From positions 1 to 64,000 of the forward strand of contig JAKSYS010000275.1 of assembly GCA_022925895.1 (NCBI GenBank): a stretch of DNA of 64,000 nt. Reading direction: 5' to 3'. The stretch comes from Fragilaria crotonensis. Taxonomy: Eukaryota > Bacillariophyta > Fragilariophyceae > Fragilariales > Fragilariaceae. The position numbers were made by a program, and so were the translations under genes. Shown here piece by piece: positions 35,832 to 46,781 of the stretch. The notes below the pieces were generated by a model that did not search any database, was not told the origin of the DNA, and saw nothing but the letters and a program-made list of their open reading frames with translations. Numbering within the stretch: the first letter of the stretch is position 1; each line of letters starts with the position of its first letter.

Positions 35832-36788
35832 TTACGCCGCCTTCTTTTTCCTTCGGTTTTCTTTTGTCACGACGGCACGACGAAAAACGGGCCGAACGAG
35901 CCAAAAGTTTATTCCTAGAATACCGATCAAGAGCAAAGGCCACGTATAGGCGATTACCCCCAAGATATCCGCGATTCTCCTGGCCTGACCGCCTGACATT
36001 TGATTCACGTGGGGAAAGGGTTCATTCCTACTGTCAGGACACTCAACCCCAGGTACGGCAAGACTACATAGTGGATCCCAACCCTGCTTGACGTTGAAAA
36101 CGATAAGCTTTTCTCTATCCACGGTGCTCTTCACTGTATCTTGGTATCGATGATACATTTTCACAGCAGTTTCTAAGGAAATCAATGTCGGTCGACTCTG
36201 TGAATACTCCTCTTTCGGAACTCCCATTCGGTGCGTGAGCATCCAACCCTCCATCGCGACCATGTTCGAAAATGGCGGAATCCAGCGCAAGGGTGGTTGC
36301 GAAAAATAATACCCAAGCCTGAAACCGACCCATATGCAGCTGCGTGCCCAGGCTTCCACATCATCGTCTCGGTGCGTGAGCAACACAGTTGCATTCGGGA
36401 AATGTCGGTACAGATCCTGCCAAATGGCGGCCATGGGAAAATCTACGGTTGCCGTGAATCCATATTGGCTCAGCGCATCCACAATGGCTTGTACAGCGGA
36501 ATCTGAATTCCGACCTTCTCGTTCTGCCACTGCCAGCGCCGAAAACAGTGTGGGCCAGCGACTGTGGCTCGCAAAATGCATTCCATGAAATACCTTGTGT
36601 CCCAATCGTTCCAAAGCCAACATTGTGGAATAAGTTCCGGTTCGTGACATAGCCGCTCCGATAACCAACAGAGATGTTGGCACGGAGACAGCAGTCACTC
36701 CATCTTGGGAAGGAATTGTAGGCCCTGGCATTGGCACAGTGAGAAAGGAAGGTGCATCAGTGTATAGGCGATTCAGTTGTGTGAACAT
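35832..36788 (-). CDS. Sulfotransferase-like membrane protein
   Basis: A 318-residue protein, intact, starting at the first ATG (36788). LLVIGAAMSRTGTYSTMLAL (about residues 40-60) is the 5'-phosphosulfate-binding loop pattern of the P-loop sulfotransferase fold. VLLTHRDDDVEAWARSC (about 135-150) is the 3'-phosphate-binding segment. ATVDFPMAAIWQDLYRHFPN lies between them. The arrangement fits the Sulfotransfer_4 (PF17784) group, whose substrates are mostly unknown. The C-terminus adds a hydrophobic span (GVIAYTWPLLLIGILGINFW) and a basic tail RRAVVTKENRRKKKAA, so it is probably tail-anchored in a membrane with the tail cytosolic. The gene lies alone, convergent to the 12-kb element. No intron is needed. 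Confidence 0.8.
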   Translation of the reverse strand: MFTQLNRLYTDAPSFLTVPMPGPTIPSQDGVTAVSVPTSLLVIGAAMSRTGTYSTMLALERLGHKVFHGMHFASHSRWPTLFSALAVAEREGRNSDSAVQAIVDALSQYGFTATVDFPMAAIWQDLYRHFPNATVLLTHRDDDVEAWARSCIWVGFRLGYYFSQPPLRWIPPFSNMVAMEGWMLTHRMGVPKEEYSQSRPTLISLETAVKMYHRYQDTVKSTVDREKLIVFNVKQGWDPLCSLAVPGVECPDSRNEPFPHVNQMSGGQARRIADILGVIAYTWPLLLIGILGINFWLVRPVFRRAVVTKENRRKKKAA

Positions 36789-36797
36789 GAGCGTCAA

Positions 36798-38060
36798 ATG
36801 AAAAAATCCTTTCTTCTGTTCACGGACAACAACTTAGACGTAGTAGACGGAGTCCCTCGTACTTACGTACGTAGTAAAGTACATCCCACATGTTTCATAC
36901 ATACTGAGTTTACTCTGCGCGTAGTGGAGTCCTGGTGTCTATCCTTATATACCGGTAAACATTCACGAAATCCAGACATACACAGAAAGTAATCTGATAG
37001 AAGTAGTCTACGAGACGTACTGGTACTCTGAGTTGTGAAGTAGGGCATGGTTCCCAGTACAGTACCAGGTACTGGAAGGTCCGGCCAAAGCACGTTCTAG
37101 CCGTTAAGTTCCGGTTACGAAGTCATTTCCGCGCACGCCGACTTCAAAATACATGTGCTGCGATATTTGTAGCTTTTGCAGTCAATGCAAACGAGCCGGC
37201 AAGGTTTTCTGATGCGAAGTGGAAATCCACTTCAGTGAAGTGGAATTACACTTCGGGTAAGTGGAATTTCACTTCGAGGAAGTGGAATTCCACTTAGGGG
37301 GAGTGGAATTCCACTTAGGGGAAGTGGAATTCCACTTACCCGAAGTGAAATGCAATGCTCCCAAAATGAATTCATACTGAATTGTGTAGGCGTCACGTGT
37401 GTCCATCGCATTGTGAGGAAGTGGAATTCCACTTCGGGTAAGTGAAAATCCACTTCGGTGAAGTGGAATTTCACTTAGGTGAAGTGGAATTTCACTGACT
37501 AGGATCCACATGATAAACGCGCCGGCCTTGCTTTTTATCAGTTGAAAATGACATAACGTGGAAGCGAGACTCTTACTATGAGGTGTCACGTGTTCTCGTT
37601 TTTTCCTCGATTCCGACAGTTCGGCCGGACCTTCCTGTAGAAAATTCCGAAAATTCCAGTTGGTCAAAGCGTATCTTGTACATACTCGTGCTCCAATACC
37701 TGGCACGACTCGGGAGAGTACTTGTACTCGAGTACTGCAGCACAAACCACCGTAGCCGCAACTCGGACGTTCTCCGTACTCAACGTTGTTAGTACCAGGT
37801 ACTGGGATACCGTTCTACTGCATTACTAAGGTAGTACTAGTACTCAGAAATGAGTGCAATGTACAAGTACATGGTACGGAGTGCTGGAGTAGACTACGAG
37901 TAGGTCTACACTGGTACAGTACCAGAGTGTTAGACGCTCGACGGAAACAGTTGATGCCCTCGCTTTATTTACGTCGACGGACTGAAAACTATTACTACTA
38001 GTAGAGCAAGACAACCTCGCTCACCATTGCCTCAGCGATCTGCTTTCCGCTAGTATCAAC
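36798..38060. other. Divergent intergenic region with repeat element
   Basis: Separates the divergent sulfotransferase-like gene (-) and CLP1 (+). It holds the 562-bp palindrome-rich repeat described separately and many GTAC palindromes. Promoters for both genes must lie here, but I cannot point to a specific core element. Confidence 0.5.
37074..37635. mobile_element. Palindrome-rich TIR element, family A (562 bp)
   Basis: Ends are GGAAGGTCCGGCC (37074-37086) and its inverse (37623-37635), a 13-bp perfect inverted repeat. The interior has two clusters (37215-37345 and 37418-37500) of AAGTGGAATTCCACTT-type palindromes in tandem. Flanking unique parts match the repeat at 19.8-20.6 kb. No protein is encoded. 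No clear target duplication is seen. Confidence 0.7.
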
Positions 38061-39446
38061 ATGTCTGCAGTCAGCACAGACGACCTTAGCCCCCCAGTGG
38101 GAGAGCGACATGTCCTCAAAGCTGAGACGGAGCTTCGATTGGAAGTCCCATTCGGTGTTGGCAAAACTTGTAACATCCAGCTGCTTCGAGGATCGTGTGA
38201 GCTGTGGGGCATGGAGTTGGCATTGAATCATTCCTATGCGTTGGCTGGGGGCATGAAGCTGGCTCTCTTCACATGGCATGGCTGCGTCGTTGATGTCGAA
38301 TGTGATTCCACTGAGATATCTTACACATCTGAAGAAACAGCGGCTAATGTGGCTTACGTTAACACCCATGCGCAGTTGGAGGCGATGCGCGATGTGGCAT
38401 TAGCATCTCAAGGAGAAGGACCCAGAGTCATGATTATTGGACCGCCAGAAAGCGGCAAGTCAAGTTTGACAAAAATATTGGTGGCGTACGCTACAAAACT
38501 TGGCAGGTCACCTTTATGGGTTGATTTAGATCCCGCCGACAATGCCCTTAGCGTTCCAGGGACACTAAGCGTGGCGCCGATGACAGCCTCTGCTGTGACT
38601 ATCGAAACGTATGCTACAACAGGATTGCCTCCAGGTACAGCAACACCTCTCGTTTTGTGGTTCGGATCGACTTCGTTGGAAAATGCTGATCTGTATAAAG
38701 CGCAAGTCTCGGCGCTCGCCACAAAAATTAATGCGCGACTCGAGAACGACATTAACGCCAGGGCAAGTGGTTTGATTGTGAATACCAATGGATCCATTCA
38801 AGATGAAGGATTCCAACTCCTGCTTCATACGCTCGATGCCATGCATATCACCGTTGTCTTAGTAATGGGTCACGATCGACTCTACAGTATGGTGAATTCC
38901 CACATCCAGAAGCAACCTCACTTATCTGGAACCAAGATCATCAAATTACCTCGTAGTGGCGGTGTTGTCTCCCGGGATGCAATCTTCAGACGTCAGTCTC
39001 GGTCGCTTAGCATGAAACGCTACTTCAATGGAGACATGGTGCTCCCTCCGAACGCTCAACCCACTGCCAACCCTGTTCCGCAATTGACTCCATTCCTGGC
39101 GCATGTTCCGTTTGCCAGCGTGACACTATACAAATTGTCATCCGTATCACTGGCGGCATCGCTACTCCCTGTCGCGGGCACTCAAGCAACCGAAGCTGTG
39201 CAGCTGACACTAGTCCCGGTGACCGAAAAGCTACAACATTCACTTTTGGCTGTGTGTCATCCAACAGCTGCTAAGGCCTATGAAGAATCTGGACGAGCCC
39301 GGGATTTGTACGAGACTGGTGTGGCAGGCTTTGTTTCGGTCGATCGTGTGGTGATGGACACCGAAATGTTGCACCTTTTGTGTCCCTGTGCTGGGGCACT
39401 GCCATCCTACACACTTTTGGCAGGTGATCTAACTTGGATGGAGTAG
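38061..39446 (+). CDS. CLP1: CLP1-like polynucleotide kinase, pre-mRNA 3'-end/tRNA processing
   Basis: Intact 461-residue protein. CLP1-family proteins are P-loop 5'-hydroxyl RNA kinases or their non-catalytic relatives. In the nucleus they join cleavage factor complexes in mRNA 3'-end formation and, in some lineages, tRNA splicing. The N-terminal beta domain (about 1-105) includes LLRGSCELWGMELALNHSY. The Walker A loop is IIGPPESGKSSLTKIL (about 124-139). Walker B-like SPLWVDLDPADNALSVPGTL follows. The C-terminal domain is weaker and ends in LLAGDLTWME. The length agrees with the family (about 420-470). The start at 38061 is the first ATG and gives a complete N-terminal domain. The second LTR element inserted about 170 bases past the stop. 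Confidence 0.9.
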   Translation: MSAVSTDDLSPPVGERHVLKAETELRLEVPFGVGKTCNIQLLRGSCELWGMELALNHSYALAGGMKLALFTWHGCVVDVECDSTEISYTSEETAANVAYVNTHAQLEAMRDVALASQGEGPRVMIIGPPESGKSSLTKILVAYATKLGRSPLWVDLDPADNALSVPGTLSVAPMTASAVTIETYATTGLPPGTATPLVLWFGSTSLENADLYKAQVSALATKINARLENDINARASGLIVNTNGSIQDEGFQLLLHTLDAMHITVVLVMGHDRLYSMVNSHIQKQPHLSGTKIIKLPRSGGVVSRDAIFRRQSRSLSMKRYFNGDMVLPPNAQPTANPVPQLTPFLAHVPFASVTLYKLSSVSLAASLLPVAGTQATEAVQLTLVPVTEKLQHSLLAVCHPTAAKAYEESGRARDLYETGVAGFVSVDRVVMDTEMLHLLCPCAGALPSYTLLAGDLTWME

Positions 39447-39621
39447 AACGAATATTGCTTCCACTCGGAGTATAGACAAGATAGTACTCTAGCAATCCAG
39501 TAGTTGCAGGTTCGAGCACCTGTATCCAACGTGCCTGGTACTCCAAAGTGACAATTGACACTTTTGTGCGGTCAGGAGTGTTAAGTCGATCATGAGGTGA
39601 CTAGGGTTCACTCTTAAACCG

Positions 39622-39935
39622 AATTGAAACCTACGCTGCACTGGACTGCGATGCCATCGTTGCACTGTGCTACTGTGAGGTCATCCATTGAAATGTGAAA
39701 CATGATACGCTGTACTGTCCGGTCTCTAATTAATTTCGTACGAACAACCCGAAATGTCAAATGCCATTTGACACGTTCGACGGGTTTGTCGTTCATACGA
39801 TCGAGTGCCGAATTTTACTGTAGCTTATAATTTCTCAGAACGTACTTTGTGTGAAACCTTCCTACAGTAATTTTCCTACAGTACTACGTACTACTTTCTA
39901 CGATTAGAGTATCATCTCCGGTGATAGTCTCAAGT
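39622..39935 (+). repeat. 5' LTR of 7.2-kb copia element (314 bp)
   Basis: Matches 46463-46776 with two substitutions (in GTTGCACTG/GTTGTACTG and CATCCATTG/CATCCATCG). It is followed by TGGTTATTTTGCCC overlapping its last base, which may be the primer-binding site. Confidence 0.95.
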
Positions 39936-40261
39936 GGTTATTTTGCCCAATCTATAGGCTAACCCCCTCACGCTTCCTTCCAGGCAAGCCAATTCCTCTC
40001 TAAAGGAATTCGTTGTGTCCTTTCCAAGGACACTCAGGTTGATCCTTTCCAAGGATCTACTCCCCGATTGCTCCGCAATCGTCTACGCTGCAGCCCAAGT
40101 CAACTCCGTTGACCATCTTCTATCCTACGGTTTCCAACCTACAAGCAAGTCTCTCCGAGCGCCTAAGTTACCAACTAGGCTACCCATTTTATCTACAAGT
40201 ACGCCGTGCTTCCCCCTTCTAAGACCTTTCCAAGTTCGCTCTTCGTTCCATACTCTCCGAG

Positions 40262-43200
40262 ATGGCGTCTCCGACACCAACTTCTGACCCCGTCACCGCG
40301 TCTCTGACGCCACCTGTCTCCGACCCTATCGTCGCCTCTGATAGGCCCGATAAGCCCATTATGGGCAACATTGTCTCCCTTTCGAGGGATGATTGGTCCG
40401 CTTGGACTGGCGGTAAGCCAGCTCCTGGTTGGGTCGGCCTCGATCCAAGTGCCGCCGACGACATCACGTCACCAAACCAACTCCGCCCTGTCCATGCCTC
40501 AGCCTCACAAAAGGGGTACAACTTTCGTCGTACCGGCATGACGACCCTCTTTACCCAAGCGAGCAGTCTCGTTGACTTCCAGAACGCCGTTTGGGACCAT
40601 CTTGTTGATTGTGGGATGGATACCATCGCCTATCTCCCCGATCCTGAGAGCTCCTCCGTGATGACGAACGTCGTCAGGAGCCACTCTCGTTACACCGTCG
40701 CGACTGCGAAGACTCTCAGCTCCCAGCAGATTCTTCGTTACGACAAGTACGACAAGTCGAACGACCTCGCCGCCACCAAGTTCCTTCTTTCTTCTCTTGA
40801 TCCCGCTCTCATGAGCAAGATCAAAGAGAAGATGGACGACGACGACTCGTTTCACGTCGTCTGGCTTCAGCTGATCAAGACGATCCAATCCACGTCGATC
40901 GAGCGCTTCGAAGACCTGAAGGCCGCAATCAAGGCTCGCCACCCGTCCCAGTACGCCGGCGAAAACCTTGAAGCCCTCGCCGCCGATTATCGCAAGGACG
41001 CACGTGAGCTCACGACGGCAGGTCAGTACGACCACAACCTGACGCTCACGATGCTCAAGACCTTTCTTCTGGCCGGCGGAGCTGGAAACGAAGACTTCCG
41101 CTTTCCTCTCCGTTCGACGAAGCAGCGACTTGATCAGGCGCTCCTTGACATTGGGTACAAGGAAAAGTCAGGCGCCCATGCTCACATGGTCGCCGAGAAA
41201 TTGACGTTCCAAGATATTTGTCGCCAAGCTGAAGACGCGTACCGTACGCAATTTGACAGAAAGGAATGGCCTCCAGCGAGTCATGCACCTGATGTCCGAG
41301 CTCCGTCTGCGACGTTTGGCAATGTCGCAACTGCCCCCGCAGGTATCTCCCGAGCCGAGGTACTTACGTTGATTCAGTCCCAGGCATCCGGGACCGAAAC
41401 GACGACGAAGAAGGGCAATTGCCACAAGTGTGGAAAACCCGGTCATTGGGCGAACAAGTGTCCGGAGCTCAATCGTAAGTCCGGATCGTCCTCCTCCTCT
41501 GGGTCCCGCCAGGATCGCACCAACAAACATAAATCCTGGCGCACAATTCCACCACTTCCCGGAACTAGCAATTCCAAGAAAGTGAAGGATAAAACCTTCA
41601 ACTGGTGCGAGAAGTGTCGTCGTTGGACCGTAACGCACACGACCGCCACTCACACCGGTGGAGAACGTCGTCCTCCCGCTCCGACACCGTCGCCAAGGGC
41701 AAATCTCAGCATGTTGGCGCCGGATCCCTCCGTTTGGTTGCTTGACTTCCCAGTCAAACCAAACATCGCGTCTCCTCCTCGTTCGCTCTTAAACCTCATC
41801 CGAGGTGCGAACCCATGGCTACTTTTCGCTCTTTCCCTCGCTATCTGTGCCATTGTTCCTAAATTGGTTACTTTGGCTATCTATCTTGCGTCCGCCATCC
41901 CATGGACGACCATTTTGGTTTGGGTCGCCAACAATCTTCACCAAGTTTTGCTCCGCCACCCAACACTCGCGTTCGCTCCCACCGTTTGGATTGCTCTTCT
42001 CTTCATGTCCGTCTGGCCCCCGAAGTCCCTTACGCAATCTCCCGTCGCTCCGACGGCTCCCTCGTCTCCTCCGTTCACGCGTCATCAACGTCGTCGCTTC
42101 TCGCGACTCCTCAAGAAGTCGTTCGCTCCGCCACGCTTCAATTCGGGTATTCGCGCCAACAAGTTGCATCGTTCCTATCCTCTACGTCTCCGACAACAAG
42201 GCTACGTCGCATTGCGACCTCCCACGCTCGTTCAGCGCGACGACTTTCGTCACTTCGCGACTCTCAAGGAACGCGCACTCCGTCTCCAACGTCGCGCAGA
42301 CAAGCTTCGTAACTCCCGTCGTTCTCCTACGTTGCCGCCTACCACCGGCCAAAAGGGAGAGGGAAACAGCAAATCCAAGCGTTCGTGCCCTCCCTGGTGT
42401 TCCAACCGCTCCCGTCCGTCGCCACGAACCGCGAAGTATTGCCCTGTGGCACCCGCCAACTCGCCCGACCCGTTTGCGATCGCTCCGCTCACGTTTCATC
42501 AACGTGCCGCCGCCAACAAGATCCTCTCGCACGTTCATCTGGCGTGCCATTCTACGCCGCTTCGCATGGCTCTTCAAGCCCCTGCACGCATGCGCGAAGC
42601 CCTCGGACCCAAGGCAAACACGAGCCCCATCATTTGGGACTCGGGCGCCAGCATTTCCATCACGCCCGACCTCTCCGATTTTGAAGGACCCGTCACGTCG
42701 CCCGGCACGATCACGCAACTCAAGGGCATCGCGAAGGGTCTCCAGATCAAAGGCCAAGGCGAAGTCACTTGGGCTGTCCACGATCAGCTCGGAAACTTGC
42801 GACTTCTGAAAGTCCCTGCGTTCCATGTTCCCAACATCAAAGTCCGACTCCTCTCGACGTCCAGTCTCCTCCAGACTTACCCCGACGAAACGATCACCAT
42901 CGAACCGAATCGTCTGACGCTCAGTGGCGTTCCGAACGACGTCAACCGAGGACCCGTCACTGCAAACGTCAACCCGCAGAACAATCTCCCAACGTCGGAA
43001 GCGTACAACGCAACCGATCCTTTCAAGGCCGCCGACGCTCTCGTTTCGATTGTGAATACCGTTCACGAACGAAACCTCAACCTCAATGAAGCAGAGAAAG
43101 AATTGCTTCGTTGGCACTATCGTTTGGGTCACGTCGGCTTCAAGAAGGTCCAATTCATCCTGCGTTCCGGTGTCGTCAGCAAAACAGAAGAGAGTCGACG

Positions 43201-46200
43201 ATTGCAAACCGCAGCGTGTCGACTTACCTCGTTCCCAAAATGCGCCGCCTGCCAATACGGCAAGCAACATCGACGTCCAATTCCTGGCACGACGCCTTCG
43301 TCCATTGTCAAAGATAGAGCGCACGCTCTTAAAACGGACAATCTTCTCCCAGGACAACGCATTTCGGTCGATCATTTTATTTGCAGCACTCGTGGACGTC
43401 TACTTACCTCCGCTGGAAAAACGAAACTCGACGACATGTATACCGGTGGCTGCATCTTCGTCGACCACGCCTCCGGCTACATTTTTGTCGAGCACCAAGT
43501 CAGCTTGAACTCGCACGAGACTCTCAAGGCGAAAGAGAGCTTCGAGCGAATGTGTCGCAACACAGGAGTGACGCCGCAAGAGTATCTCGCTGACAACTCG
43601 AAAACGTTTACGTCCTCTGAGTTCTCTCGCAACCTTTCCGACTTCCAGCAAGTCATCCGATTCGCTGGCGTCGGCGCTCACCATCACAACGGGATCGCCG
43701 AACGCAACATCCGAACCATCATGGCGATTGCACGAACCATGATGTTGCATTCGGCCATTCATTGGCCGGACGTCGCCGATCCCACACTTTGGGCCCCTCG
43801 CCGTCAAGCATGCTGTGTTCCTAGTGAACCACATGCCTGACCCACGAACAGGCTTGTCTCCGCACGACGTCTTCACAAAGACTCGATGGGAGCAAAAGAA
43901 ATTGATGGACGTCCACGTTTGGGGATGTCCAGTCTACGTCCTCGACAAAATGATTTCGGACGGCAAGAAATTGCCACGTTGGACTCCTCGCTCAACTCGC
44001 ACCGTCAATCTCGGATTCTCCGACAAACACGCCAGCTCGGTCCCTCTCGTTCTCAATCCACAAACGGGTTACATTACCCCACAGTTTCACATCGTCTTCG
44101 ATGATTGGTTCGCCACCGTTCCCGCCTCCGCCGACGACCTTCCGAACTTCAACGACGACAGCTGGAAACGAATGTTCCAAGACTCTACGTTTCAGTACGT
44201 CCTCGACGACGAAGACGAAGAAAGGTTGATTGTTGAGTCGACCGACTACGAACAAGCCAACGAACTCCTTTCCCAGATGCAACGTGTCGCGACCGCTCTC
44301 GACAACGCGACTCCTCCTCAGGTTCTCCCAGTCGCTCCGCCTCCGCTGTCAACTCCGTTGCAGCCTCCAAGGGAGCAAATCGCGACGTCATCACCAGTCG
44401 TTGAACCTCCTCCTCCTGCCACTCCGTTGTTGACTCAAGGCGACTCCGCAACCACCTGCTCCGACCGCGCCGCAACTTCCGACTCCAACACCAGTCAAAC
44501 TCTTCCAGTCGCCTCCTACTCCAATTCGTCCTGCGAATGAAAGCGACAACAAAGTGAGCGAGCAACCAGTCGTCCCGAAAGCAACAAAAGCAAAGAGCAC
44601 ACCCGTTAAATACGAACCTCGTCGCTCCACTCGCAATCGTTCGGCACCTGTCCGCCTCGGATACGACGGACAACAAGGACACGGTTACATTGCCGAATTC
44701 GATGGAACCTCCCTCGAATGGCTCTACAATGAAGTCGCCGAGTGTCTTTCGCCACCTCCTCGTCGTATAAGGCGAGTGTCAGCGATCCTGACACTCTGAG
44801 CTTCAGCGAAGCGATGGCGGATCGACAACATCGAAAAATGGCTGAAGGCTGCAAACGACGAAATTCAAAGTTTGCAGAAAACGGTACATGGATCGAAGTG
44901 CCGATCACGGAAGCCAAGACTCGAATTTTGCCCGGTACTTGGGTGTTTCGTCGCAAACGTACTCCCGATGGTACTATCAGTAAGTACAAGGCACGCTACT
45001 GTGTAAGAGGCGATCTCCAAGAAAACGTTCAGGAGACTTTTGCCCCAGTCGTGGCTTGGAGTACTGTACGGTTGTTCCTAGTTCTCACTTACTTTGAACT
45101 GGAAAACTTGCACAATCGACTTCAGCAGCGCGTTCGTTCAAGCCCGCTTTCGGATCCAGTCTGGATCCATTTGCCACGTGGATTCCACTCCCGAGAGGCC
45201 ACGCCACGTGCCTGCGACTTTTGAAAAGCCTTTATGGCTTGAGTGTGGCGCCACGACTTTGGTACCAACACTTGTCGGAGGCCTTGCGCGAGGAAGGCTT
45301 TAAAGCCTGCGCGAACGACCCGTGCCTACTCTACAAAGACACAATTATGGTTGTTCTATACGTTGACGACTTAGGTATCGCCTATCGCGACCAAAACGAC
45401 CTTGACAAGCTCTTCGCCAACTTGGAAGCGAAAGGTTTAACTTTTACTCGCGAGGGCACGTTTACCGACTTCCTCGGCATCAATTTCACTCGCGACGCGA
45501 CGAATGGGACCCTGACCCTCACTCAGAAGGGTCTCATTCAGAAGATTAAGGAAGCGACTGGCATGTCCGACAGCAATTACAATTGGACGCCAGCCGCTCA
45601 GGCCGCACTTGGAATCGACCCCGACGGACCTCCTATGACGGAAACGTGGAGCTACCGTTCAATCGTCGGCATGCTCCTTTATTTGTCCACAAACACTCGC
45701 CCCGACATCGCTTTCGCCGTCAGCCAGGTCGCCAGGTTTTGCCACAGTCCGAAACGAAGCCACGCGTCCGCCGTCAAAACTCTCGTTCGATATTTGCATC
45801 GCACAAGCGACATGGGCATGATTGTCAAGCCCACCGGCACCTTGAATCTCGACTGTTACGTCGACGCCGACTTCGCAGGCCTTCATGGCCGCGATCCCGA
45901 TCGTTCTCCGACCTCCGCGAAGTCTCGAACTGGGTACATCATCACGCTCGGCGGATGTCCCATTTTGTGGAAATCTCACCTCCAAAGTGAGATCTCGTTG
46001 TCCACGCTCGAAGCCGAATACTCCGCTCTCAGCTCCGCGATGCGTACTCTGCCCCTCCGCTCCATGCTCCAGGAAGTCGCCTCCGGCATCAAACTTCCTC
46101 GCACGTTCACGTCGACGATCAAGTGTCAAGTCTTCGAAGACAACAATGGCGCCCTCTTCTTGCCGTAAACCAACGCATCACCAACCGCACGAAGTACTTC

Positions 46201-46353
46201 CAGGTGAAGTGGCACTTCTTCTGGCAGCACGTGCGTGATGGCACGGTCGCCATCGTGAAGGTCGACACTCAGGAGCAGTGGGCGGATTTTCTTACGAAAG
46301 GACTAAATCGTGAGAGTTTCGAACGCGTCCGCAAACTGGTCCAAGGATGGTAA
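40262..46353 (+). CDS. gag-pol: Copia Gag-Pol polyprotein (frameshifted)
   Basis: The first frame 40262-43840 is 1,192 codons. Gag occupies about residues 1-380, the knuckle CHKCGKPGHWANKC about 386-399, and a second Cys/His motif CEKCRRWTVTHTTATHTG about 448-465. About residues 518-587 are strongly hydrophobic (WLLFALSLAICAIVP, LVTLAIYLASAI, VWIALLFMSVW), followed by an Arg-rich stretch. Protease IIWDSGASISITPDL is at about 790, pre-integrase RWHYRLGHVGFKKV at about 945, and integrase HF, ADNSKTFTSSEF and HHNGIAERNIRT at 1030-1150. After frame changes near 43795, 44435, 44745, 45095-45200 and 46163, pol continues with VWGCPVYVLDKM, YKARYCVRGDLQEN, reverse transcriptase LYVDDLGIAY, and RNase H YVDADFAG and LSTLEAEYSAL, ending DFLTKGLNRESFERV. 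Five or more shifts in an element with nearly identical LTRs is odd. Confidence 0.9.
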
Positions 46354-46450
46354 CGGCCACCCAAACCCTTGTGTCTCTTGTTCAAACTGTAACCCTCGTT
46401 TGACTCGTATCTATTTTAACTGACGTTTTGTGTTTTGTTTCAGCATTTAT

Positions 46451-46462
46451 GGATGAAAGGAG
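46451..46462 (+). promoter_or_regulatory. Polypurine tract, 7.2-kb element
   Basis: GGATGAAAGGAG is all purine but one base and abuts the 3' LTR, as expected for the plus-strand primer. Confidence 0.75.
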
Positions 46463-46776
46463 AATTGAAACCTACGCTGCACTGGACTGCGATGCCATCG
46501 TTGTACTGTGCTACTGTGAGGTCATCCATCGAAATGTGAAACATGATACGCTGTACTGTCCGGTCTCTAATTAATTTCGTACGAACAACCCGAAATGTCA
46601 AATGCCATTTGACACGTTCGACGGGTTTGTCGTTCATACGATCGAGTGCCGAATTTTACTGTAGCTTATAATTTCTCAGAACGTACTTTGTGTGAAACCT
46701 TCCTACAGTAATTTTCCTACAGTACTACGTACTACTTTCTACGATTAGAGTATCATCTCCGGTGATAGTCTCAAGT
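46463..46776 (+). repeat. 3' LTR of 7.2-kb copia element (314 bp)
   Basis: Near-identical to the 5' LTR, and followed by the duplication AACCG. The start is fixed by comparison of the two copies and by the polypurine tract. Confidence 0.95.
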
Positions 46777-46781
46777 AACCG

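Larger units (their letters stand above)
39622..46776 (+). mobile_element. Copia-like LTR retrotransposon, 7.2 kb
   Basis: The element is 7,155 bp, with two 314-bp LTRs and a perfect 5-bp target duplication AACCG (39617-39621 and 46777-46781). Domain order is Gag, CCHC, protease, integrase, reverse transcriptase, RNase H (Ty1/copia). I count two differences between the LTRs, so insertion was very recent. The LTR termini implied by the duplication are AATTGA...TCAAGT, not TG...CA. The polyprotein frame is nevertheless broken at several places. Confidence 0.95.
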
